Assembly (NCBI RefSeq): GCF_001570365.1
Contig: NZ_BBYK01000054.1
Coordinates: 113,515 to 177,514 of the forward strand
Direction of reading: 5' to 3'
DNA from: Microtetraspora fusca
GTDB lineage: Bacteria > Actinomycetota > Actinomycetes > Streptosporangiales > Streptosporangiaceae
Length of the DNA: 64,000 nt
Shown: one piece after another, positions 50,932-64,000 of the stretch
Numbering within the stretch: position 1 is the first letter of the stretch
How the letters are laid out: every line of letters begins with the position of its first letter
Program-made: the position numbers and the translations under genes
Notes under the pieces: model-generated
Seen by the model: only the letters and a program-made list of their open reading frames with translations
What the model was told of the DNA's origin: nothing
Database searches by the model: none

Positions 50932-50987
50932 CGGACGCCAGGGTGCCGACCCCCGAGCTCGCGGCGGGGTGGCGGGGCCGCGCTCGC

Positions 50988-52090
<1,103 letters not shown>

Positions 52091-52187
52091 CCGCGGCGGA
52101 GTGCGCGGCGCACCACAGCGGCGGGCGAACGCAAGAACGGCACGCGACAGGCGACAGCGGCCCGGGGCCGCGAGGCGAGGAGGAAGT

Positions 52188-53342
52188 ATGAGCGTCACGG
52201 CTCCACTCGGGTTCCGGGCGGCGGGCATCGCGGCGGGCATCAAGGCGAGCGGCGCGCGCGACCTCGCGCTCGTCGTCAACGACGGGCCGTCCCGCGCGGC
52301 GGCGGGCGTCTTCACGGCCAACCGCGTCAAGGCCGCGCCGGTGCAGTGGTCGGCGCAGGTGCTCTCCGGCGGCCGGGTCAAGGCGGTGGTCCTCAACTCC
52401 GGCGGCGCCAACGCCTGCACCGGGCCGCTCGGCTTCCAGGACACCCACGCCACGGCCGAGAAGGTCGCCGCCGCGATCGAGGACTCGGCGGGCGAGATCG
52501 CGGTCTGCTCCACCGGCCTGATCGGCGAGCGGCTGCCGATGGACGCGCTGCTCGGCGGGGTCGAGACCGCGGTGTCCCAGCTCTCCCGGGACGGCGGCCT
52601 GGCCGCCGCCGACGCGATCAGGACCACCGACACGGTCGGCAAGATCGCCTTCCGCAGGGGCGAGGGCGGCTACATGGTCGGCGGCATGGCCAAGGGCGCG
52701 GGCATGCTCGCCCCGTCGCTGGCCACCATGCTCTGCGTCATCACCACCGACGCCGACCTCTCCTCCGAGGAGCTCGACGCGGTGCTGCGCAAGGCGACGG
52801 GCGTCACCTTCGACCGCCTGGACGCCGACGGCTGCATGTCCACCAACGACACCGTGCTGCTGCTGGCGAGCGGCGCCTCCGGCGTGCGGCCCGACCTCGC
52901 CGAGTTCGAGAAGGTCGTCACCACCGTCTGCGCCGACCTCACCCGCCAGCTCCTGGTCGACGCCGAGGGCGCGTCCAAGGCGATCGCCATCGAGGTCGTG
53001 GGCGCGGCCAGCGTCGAGGACGCCGTCACGGTCGGCCGCACGGTGGCCCGGAACAACCTGCTCAAGTGCGCGATCCACGGCGAGGACCCCAACTGGGGCC
53101 GGGTGCTGTCCGCGGTCGGCACGACCGACGCGGTCTTCGAGGCGGACCGGCTCAACGTGGCCATCAACGGCATCTGGATCTGCCGCGGCGGCGCCGTGGG
53201 CGACGACCGCTCCAAGGTGGACCTGCGCCCCCGCGACGTGACGATCACGATCGACCTGTCGGCCGGCCCGCACTCCGCGACGGTCCACACCACGGACCTC
53301 ACCGCGGCGTACGTCCACGAGAACTCGGCGTACTCGTCATGA
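52188..53342 (+). CDS. argJ: Bifunctional glutamate N-acetyltransferase / amino-acid acetyltransferase
   Basis: ArgJ recycles the acetyl group from acetylornithine to glutamate and may also make acetylglutamate from acetyl-CoA. The 384-residue precursor should self-cleave before Thr180 in [16 protein letters not shown]. Other family blocks are [12 protein letters not shown] and [10 protein letters not shown], and [11 protein letters not shown] near the C-terminus. GAGGAGGAAG precedes ATG 52188. Its stop overlaps the argB start. Confidence 0.96.
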   Translation: MSVTAPLGFRAAGIAAGIKASGARDLALVVNDGPSRAAAGVFTANRVKAAPVQWSAQVLSGGRVKAVVLNSGGANACTGPLGFQDTHATAEKVAAAIEDSAGEIAVCSTGLIGERLPMDALLGGVETAVSQLSRDGGLAAADAIRTTDTVGKIAFRRGEGGYMVGGMAKGAGMLAPSLATMLCVITTDADLSSEELDAVLRKATGVTFDRLDADGCMSTNDTVLLLASGASGVRPDLAEFEKVVTTVCADLTRQLLVDAEGASKAIAIEVVGAASVEDAVTVGRTVARNNLLKCAIHGEDPNWGRVLSAVGTTDAVFEADRLNVAINGIWICRGGAVGDDRSKVDLRPRDVTITIDLSAGPHSATVHTTDLTAAYVHENSAYSS

Positions 53343-54273
53343 CGCCCCGCAAGAACGGCGCGCTGGACAAGGCGCACACGCTGATCGAGGCGCTGCCCTG
53401 GCTGGCGCGCTTCCACGGCGCGACCGTCGTCATCAAGTACGGCGGCAACGCGATGACCGAGGAGCATCTGCGCGAGAAGTTCGCCGACGACGTGGTCTTC
53501 CTCAGGTACGCCGGGCTCCGCCCGGTGATCGTGCACGGCGGCGGCCCGCAGATCCAGCGGCAGCTCGACCTGCTGGGCATCGAGAGCCGCTTCGTCGCCG
53601 GCCTGCGGGTGACCACGCCCGAGGCCATGCAGGTGGTGCGCATGGTCCTGGTCGGCCAGGTCAACCGCGACGTGGTCGGCCTGATCAACCGGCACGGGCC
53701 CTTCGCGGTCGGCATGTCCGGCGAGGACGCCCACCTGTTCACCGCCGAGCGCAAGCAGGCCGTCGTGGACGGCGTCACCGTGGACATCGGCCAGGTCGGC
53801 GAGATCGTCGGCGTCGAGGCGGGAGCCGTCGAGGCCCTGCTGAACGACGGCCGGATCCCCGTCGTGTCGTCGATCGCCCGGGGCGAGGACGGCACGATCT
53901 ACAACGTCAACGCCGACACCGCGGCCGCCGCGCTGGCGGTCGCGGTGGGCGCGTCCAAGCTGGTCGTGCTCACCGACGTCGAGGGCCTCTACGCCGACTG
54001 GCCGAACAGCGACGAGGTCGTCAGCAGGATCGCCGCGACGGAGCTGGCCGAGCTGCTGCCGTCGCTGTCCAGCGGCATGGTCCCCAAGATGGAGGCGTGC
54101 CTGACGGCGGTGCGCGGCGGTGTCCCGCAGGCGCACGTGCTCGACGGCCGGGTCCCGCACTCCCTGCTGCTGGAGATCTTCACGGACCAGGGCATCGGCA
54201 CAATGGTCCTGCCCGACTCCGCATCCGCCCCGGCCGAGCCCGCGCCGGTCGCGGTTCCGAACAAGGAGGACGC

Positions 54274-54277
<4 letters not shown>
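53339..54277 (+). CDS. argB: Acetylglutamate kinase
   Basis: ArgB phosphorylates N-acetylglutamate and is usually the arginine-inhibited step. The 312-residue amino-acid-kinase fold protein shows [56 protein letters not shown] and [10 protein letters not shown]. An N-terminal helix ([17 protein letters not shown]) like that of arginine-sensitive hexameric kinases is present, so feedback inhibition is expected. ATG 53339 overlaps the argJ stop. Confidence 0.97.
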
Positions 54278-57003
<2,726 letters not shown>

Positions 57004-57196
57004 AGCCGCGATCACACGACGCACCCGGCGTACGACGGGCGCACGACGGCGTACGGCACGCGAGAGGGATCACATCCGGCGATCGGGCGACGACGGAACG
57101 GAGCGGCAGTCGCGCCGCCGATCCGGAAGCGGAAGCGCCGGCAGGCATTGTGACCTGTGAAAACATGAAGCGTGACCACGTAATTGGAGATAGATC

Positions 57197-59897
<2,701 letters not shown>

Positions 59898-59899
59898 CC

Positions 59900-60706
59900 A
59901 TGACGGCAGGTCCGGACGCCCACGGGCGGCCCGTCGCATCCGGTGGGACCGGTCACGCGGGCCCCGTCGCGGGGCCCGCCGACCTGGCGGCTCTCGGTCC
60001 GGGGGCGGGCGCGCCTCTGGACCGGGCGTTCTTCGACCGGCCGTCCCCCGAGGTCGCGGCGGACCTGCTCGGACGCGTGGTCGCGCACGGCCCGGTGGCC
60101 GTCCGGCTCACCGAGGTGGAGGCGTACGGCGGGCCGGGCCAGGACCCGGCCTCGCACACCTACCGCGGCCGGACGCCGCGCAACGCCGTGATGTTCGGCG
60201 AGCCCGGCCACCTGTACGTGTACTTCACGTACGGCATGCACTTCTGCTGCAACCTCGTCTGCCTGCCCGAGGGGCGCGGCTCGGCCGTGCTCCTGCGGGC
60301 CGGCGAGGTGATCGCCGGGGCCGATCTCGTCCGCTCCCGACGTCTGTCCACCGGAGGCAAGGCATCCGACGATTCGGGGGCGGGCGAGAGCCGTACCCGC
60401 CCGGCGGCACGCCGGAGCATCCCCGACCGGGACCTCGCCCGGGGGCCGGCGCGGCTGGCCGTCGCCCTCGGCTTCGAACGGCGGCACAACGGCCTCGACG
60501 CCTGCGGGCAGGGGCCGCTCCGCGTCTTCGCCGGCAGACCGGCCGATCCCGCGCTCATCCGGACGGGACCGCGTACGGGTGTCTCCTCCGGTGCCGAGAC
60601 GCCCTGGCGGTTCTGGGTCTACGGCGACCCCACCGTCTCGCCGTACCGGCCGCACGTGCCCCGGCGTCGCGGCCGGACGGAGGGCCCCCAACCCGAGGTG
60701 CGCTGA
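59900..60706 (+). CDS. 3-methyladenine DNA glycosylase (AAG/MPG family)
   Basis: A 268-residue DNA repair enzyme that excises alkylated purines. The AAG fold is marked by [19 protein letters not shown] with the catalytic Glu, [34 protein letters not shown] and a later [16 protein letters not shown]. An insert rich in Gly, Ser and Arg (about residues 150-175) and an unconserved 30-residue N-terminus make it longer than the usual 200. ATG 59900 lies 2 bases after argH, so the two share a transcript, an arrangement seen in other actinobacteria. Confidence 0.92.
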   Translation: MTAGPDAHGRPVASGGTGHAGPVAGPADLAALGPGAGAPLDRAFFDRPSPEVAADLLGRVVAHGPVAVRLTEVEAYGGPGQDPASHTYRGRTPRNAVMFGEPGHLYVYFTYGMHFCCNLVCLPEGRGSAVLLRAGEVIAGADLVRSRRLSTGGKASDDSGAGESRTRPAARRSIPDRDLARGPARLAVALGFERRHNGLDACGQGPLRVFAGRPADPALIRTGPRTGVSSGAETPWRFWVYGDPTVSPYRPHVPRRRGRTEGPQPEVR

Positions 60707-60788
60707 GCCTCGCTCCTCCCGTATGGCAGGTGAGCCAGGAGGGGCGAGATGCCCGGCCGCTCGACGCGGCGGGACACGCGTTCACGCT

Positions 60789-60830
60789 AGAACCTCGGAT
60801 TCGCGGCCTTCCCCACGAACCCGAGGTTCT
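60789..60830 (+). terminator. Long hairpin between convergent glycosylase and ArsC-like genes
   Basis: AGAACCTCGG (60789-60798) pairs perfectly with CCGAGGTTCT (60821-60830). After one A-C mismatch the stem continues with TTCG/CGAA, leaving a 12-base loop. It can terminate both genes. Confidence 0.65.
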
Positions 60831-60872
60831 CCGGCCGGGCGGTACGGCGAATCGGCGCCGATCGCGGGTATC

Positions 60873-61250
60873 TCAGCCGGCCGCGGGGCGAGCGGGAGGC
60901 AGGACCGACCGGACCGACTCGGGCGACCGGCCCACGACCGCCGTCCCGTCGTCCGCGGTGATGATCGGCCGCTGGATCAGGATCGGGTGGGCGGCCATGG
61001 CGGCGATCCACCGGCCGCGGTTCTCCTCGTCGCAGGGCCACGAGGCCATGCCGAGCTCCGCGGCCGCCGTCTCTCCGACGCGGGCGACGTCCCACGGCTC
61101 CAGGCCGAGCCGCCGGAGCACGTTCTCGAGTTCCTCGGCGGTCGGCGGGTCATCCAGGTAGCGGCGGACCGTGTACTTTGCGCCCTCCTCGTCCAGGAGC
61201 GACAGCGCGGAACGGCACTTGGAGCAGGCCGGATTGATCCAGATTTCCAT
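60873..61250 (-). CDS. ArsC/Spx-family (arsenate reductase-like) protein
   Basis: A 125-residue thioredoxin-fold protein beginning EIWINPACSKCRSALSLLDEEG, with Cys9 and Cys12 in a CSKC motif. It also has RRYLDDPPTAEEL and HPILIQRPIITADDGTAVVGR, which match the ArsC/Spx family rather than the low-molecular-weight phosphatase type. Whether it reduces arsenate is uncertain, since no other ars gene is near. ATG 61250 is chosen with GGGAG about 10 bases upstream; ATG 61259 is directly against that site. The longer open frame upstream is unconserved. Confidence 0.85.
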   Translation of the reverse strand: MEIWINPACSKCRSALSLLDEEGAKYTVRRYLDDPPTAEELENVLRRLGLEPWDVARVGETAAAELGMASWPCDEENRGRWIAAMAAHPILIQRPIITADDGTAVVGRSPESVRSVLPPARPAAG

Positions 61251-61510
61251 GGCGCCCATTCTCCCGCCGGAGCGCCGCGGGGAGGGTGAACGCGCGCCGG
61301 CACGCTCCCCCGTGGGATCTGCGGGCAGGGAGGTGGCCCTTCTCACGCTCGAAGCCCGACCACCGCGGCCCCACTGGCACGTCCGGACTCCGCTGCCCGG
61401 CCTGGCGACGTATTGAGTGGCGATAGGGTTTTGTGATCAGGCAGGCTGGTACGGGGGCGAAAGCCGCACATCCCTCGAAGACACATCCATCGACACTGAA
61501 GGCCGAGATC

Positions 61511-62776
61511 GTGACCGACATCCTCGATGAGCTCGAATGGCGCGATGTCATCGCGCAGACCACCGATGCCGACGCGCTGCGCAAGGCACTGGCCGAGGGT
61601 CCGATCACGGTCTATGCCGGCTTCGACCCGACCGCGCCGTCCATCCACATGGGAAACCTCGCCACTCTGCTGATCCTCACCCGGTTCCAGCGGGCGGGAC
61701 ACCGGCCGATCGCGCTGGTCGGCGGTGCCACCGGTCTCATCGGCGACCCGAGTGGCCGCAGCACCGAGCGCTCGCTGAACTCCTCGGACGTCGTCGCCGA
61801 CTGGGTGAGCCGGATCCGGGGTCAGGTGGAGCGGTTCCTCTCGTTCGACGGCGGGCCGACCTCCGCGACGGTGGTCAGCAACCTCGAGTGGACCGGCAAG
61901 ATGTCCGCCATCGACTTCCTGCGCGACGTCGGCAAGCACTTCCCGGTGAACCGGATGCTGGCCCGCGAGTCGGTGGCCGCGCGCCTCGGCGGTGAGGGGC
62001 TCAGCTACACCGAGTTCAGCTACCAGATCCTCCAGGCCAACGACTACCTGGAGCTGTACCGGCGGCACGACTGCGCGCTCCAGCTCGGCGGCAGCGACCA
62101 GTGGGGCAACATCACGGCCGGGGTCGACCTGATCCGCCGGGTCGAGGGCGCGCACGTCCACGGGCTCACCGGCAAGCTGATCACCAAGGCCGACGGCACC
62201 AAGTTCGGCAAGACCGCCGGGGGAGCCATCTGGCTCGACCCGGCGCTCACCTCGCCGTACGCGTTCTACCAGTACTGGCTGAACGCCGACGACCGGGACG
62301 TGGTGCGCTTCCTGAAGGTCTTCACCTTCCGGTCCCAGGAGGAGATCGCCGAGCTGGAGAAGGCCGTCGCCGAGCGTCCTGCCGCGCGCGTCGCGCAGCG
62401 GACACTCGCCGAGGACGTGACGACCCTGGTCCACGGGGAGGCCGAGCTCGCCAGGGTGGTCGCCGCGTCGCGCGCCCTCTTCGGGCAGGGCTCGCTGGAG
62501 GAGCTCGACGCCCGGACCCTGGAGTCGGCGCTGGCCGAGGTGCCCAAGGCGACCGTTCCCGCCCTCGGGATCTCGTACGTCGACCTGCTCGCCGAGAGCG
62601 GCCTGGTCGATTCGAAGTCGGCCGCGCGGCGTGCCGTCAAGGAGGGCGGCGCGTACCTCAACAACGTGAAGATCACCGACGAGGAGTACGTGCCGGGCCA
62701 GGACGACCTGTTGCACGGCCGGTTCCTCGTCCTCCGTCGCGGCAAGCGCACCATCGGCGGCGTCGAGGTCGCCTGA
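61511..62776 (+). CDS. tyrS: Tyrosyl-tRNA synthetase
   Basis: TyrRS charges tRNA-Tyr. The 421-residue class I enzyme has [17 protein letters not shown] (HIGH-like), [24 protein letters not shown], the KMSKS-like ADGTKFGKT and a C-terminal S4 RNA-binding domain ([18 protein letters not shown]). GTG 61511 gives the conserved start [15 protein letters not shown]; the open frame extends to GTG 61433 but those residues are not conserved. The 260-base region upstream contains TAGGGT (61424-61429) as a weak -10 candidate. It may be followed by an rRNA operon. Confidence 0.96.
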   Translation: MTDILDELEWRDVIAQTTDADALRKALAEGPITVYAGFDPTAPSIHMGNLATLLILTRFQRAGHRPIALVGGATGLIGDPSGRSTERSLNSSDVVADWVSRIRGQVERFLSFDGGPTSATVVSNLEWTGKMSAIDFLRDVGKHFPVNRMLARESVAARLGGEGLSYTEFSYQILQANDYLELYRRHDCALQLGGSDQWGNITAGVDLIRRVEGAHVHGLTGKLITKADGTKFGKTAGGAIWLDPALTSPYAFYQYWLNADDRDVVRFLKVFTFRSQEEIAELEKAVAERPAARVAQRTLAEDVTTLVHGEAELARVVAASRALFGQGSLEELDARTLESALAEVPKATVPALGISYVDLLAESGLVDSKSAARRAVKEGGAYLNNVKITDEEYVPGQDDLLHGRFLVLRRGKRTIGGVEVA

Positions 62777-62879
62777 CGGTTCGTCGAGGGCGTCCGACCC
62801 GCGGCTCAGGGCTGTCCTGGAGGGGCGTGCCTAGGGGGCTGAGGACGGAGCCGTGCCCTTCGGGCGACATACGAAGTGA

Positions 62880-62918
62880 GACCAGGGCCTCCCGGCAGCG
62901 TCCGGCGGGGCCCTGGTC
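62880..62918 (+). terminator. Terminator downstream of tyrS
   Basis: GACCAGGGCC (62880-62889) pairs perfectly with GGCCCTGGTC (62909-62918); CCGG repeats in between can extend the stem. It lies about 100 bases after the tyrS stop. Confidence 0.7.
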
Positions 62919-63675
62919 GCGTTGTGATCCCGGGGCGGCATGTGCGCCGGTCGAGCGCCGCGCCCACGCCGCCTGAGGACCCGCCGTGTCCGGCGAGAGC
63001 GGGCACGGTCACCCGATGTCCCCGACGATGTCGGCTCGGCCGCCTGGCATGTCCGGCGGCACGGTGAGCTCGTTTGGGCTTGCCTTGTTCACGCCGTGCC
63101 GACCCGCCCCGGGAGTCGGCCAAATGGGACTTCAGACGCCTGCGGAATCGCCGCTCCCCGTTCAGCGAGGCGGCGGAATTCACGCGCCGTACCAGGCCGT
63201 GCCATGGGCCGCGAGCCCGGATGTGACGAGGGAACCCTCGCTGGTGGCAGCCTTCGCGAAGGAGAGCAGGCCTCCTACACCGGCTTGCCGACGTCCCGAG
63301 GTTCGGTGGGTCAGGCGTGGTGGTTCGGGGTTGCCGGGCAGCCTGGATGTCGAAATGTCGCTCGTGGGGCGCTGCGGCTGGCGGCACCGGCCGGCGGCAG
63401 GCTGCGTCACCGTTCAGGACACGCACGCCGTCGCCGCGGATCGCCGAGAGAAGCGATCCCGCGCCCACGTGCTCGCCGGAACTGGACGATCCCGACATGA
63501 CGTATGGCCTGGTGGGGACGTTCCGACCACCCGAGATCGGGCGCCCCGGAGGCCCTGGAAGGGCGGGACAGCGAGGTCAAAAGTCTCTGTGACGGCGGTA
63601 ACAGTCGTGTCGCGAACCGGGCCAGATTTTCGTGATCAGGCCTCTGACCTGCGGCTTTGTGTGGACAACCCGGAT
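62919..63675 (+). other. Gene-free region upstream of a strong promoter
   Basis: About 750 bases without a convincing gene on either strand. The open frames present lack motifs and good starts, and third-position GC bias is weak. AT-richer patches near 63570-63610 (GTCAAAAGTC, GGTAACAG) may hold further promoters, but I cannot assign boxes confidently. Actinobacterial rRNA operons often have several tandem promoters in such a place. Confidence 0.4.
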
Positions 63676-63704
63676 TTGACGATGCGCCGGGTCTTGCCTA
63701 ATGT
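63676..63704 (+). promoter_or_regulatory. Strong near-consensus promoter, probably of an rRNA operon
   Basis: TTGACG (63676-63681) and TAATGT (63699-63704) are separated by exactly 17 bases, the closest match to the vegetative consensus in the window. No coding sequence follows before the window ends. Confidence 0.7.
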
Positions 63705-64000
63705 TCTCTTCGCCCCGAGAGACAGGGACGCCGCAAGGCGGCCGGATCCTCTGGGGGCCAGCCACTTCAGAAAGCCACATGGATCCGGCTCCAGGGTCGA
63801 TCCAGCCGCTTCGTAACGTGTCCGAATCTCAGCCCGCCAGGCTGGCTGGACAGGAAGCAGGCGGTGAGGTAATCTGGAGGGGTTGCCCCGGAGACGGGGT
63901 TTGGGTCCCACGGTGAGATCCAGCCGGTGATCGGCGGGAACTCTCGGGATCACACAAACGAGATCAATGCCCCAGAGGGGTCGGTCATCATGGCCGGTCG
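63705..64000 (+). other. Structured leader, probable 5' part of an rRNA transcript
   Basis: About 300 bases after the strong promoter contain small hairpins with tetraloops: CGCC-GCAA-GGCG near 63732 and CCCCG-GAGA-CGGGG near 63884, plus GGCTGG/CCAGCC-type pairings. No start codon with a ribosome site opens a conserved protein. This suits the leader of a 16S rRNA precursor, but the mature 16S start is not inside the window, so the assignment is inferred. Confidence 0.45.

Noticed and set aside
62806..63498. 230-codon minus-strand open frame near the right end
   Set aside because: Unconserved, Arg/Pro/Gly-rich, overlaps the tyrS terminator.
62986..63816. 276-codon plus-strand open frame near the right end
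   Set aside because: No good ribosome site, no motif, weak third-position bias, and it runs through the strong promoter at 63676-63704.

Overview
The window is about 64 kb of very GC-rich DNA with strong GC bias at third codon positions, many GTG and TTG starts, probable leaderless transcripts, and a CGAAC-N4-GTTCG type SOS box. Gene content and order (pdxT-yebC-ruvCAB-yajC-secDF-apt-rel, hisS-aspS, rarA-DUF948-alaS-ruvX-mltG-aroE, infC-rpmI-rplT-trmH-histidine kinase-pheST, argCJBDFRGH, tyrS) are those of a chromosomal core region of a high-GC actinobacterium. A Streptosporangiales-like organism is my best inference. The sequence shown does not prove the genus.

Layout. 1-3.9 kb: vitamin B6 synthesis (pdxS, cut by the window edge, and pdxT) with a MarR/MFS pair between them, then yebC. 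4-7.6 kb: an Eis-like acetyltransferase, then ruvC-ruvA-ruvB behind a perfect 28-bp palindrome containing a LexA box. 7.9-14.3 kb: yajC-secD-secF protein export genes, apt and the (p)ppGpp gene rel. 14.3-21.4 kb: a DUF349 protein and two cyclophilin-type isomerases on the minus strand, around an MBL hydrolase and hisS-aspS. 21.5-27 kb: a tricorn-type protease, a DUF2231 membrane protein, a mosaic intergenic repeat and rarA. 27.2-33.7 kb: two small membrane proteins, alaS, ruvX, an AT-richer fragment resembling the 3' end of mltG, intact mltG and aroE. 33.7-41.4 kb: a second, inverted copy of the intergenic repeat, an attenuator-like leader, infC with an apparent ATC start, rpmI, rplT, an rRNA methyltransferase, an orphan histidine kinase, pheS and pheT. 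41.6-50.9 kb: a more accessory block with a secreted penicillin-acylase-like enzyme carrying a discoidin domain, a DUF2079 protein, a Uma2 nuclease-fold protein, an MFS exporter, an NTF2-like protein and an acyl-CoA ligase. 51-59.9 kb: the arginine genes argC-J-B-D-F-R then argG and argH. 59.9-62.8 kb: a 3-methyladenine glycosylase, an ArsC-like protein and tyrS. 62.8-64 kb: no supportable gene, but a near-consensus promoter and a structured leader that look like the upstream part of an rRNA operon whose genes lie beyond the window.

Most of the window is housekeeping. The items most worth a second look are the dispersed mosaic repeat (about 25.3-25.7 kb and 33.7-33.9 kb), the mltG-like relic, the infC leader with its ATC start, the 28-bp SOS palindrome, the Pro/Thr/Ser-rich insert in SecD, the acylase-discoidin fusion and the putative rRNA control region. 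I did not find a convincing new defence or mobile system.
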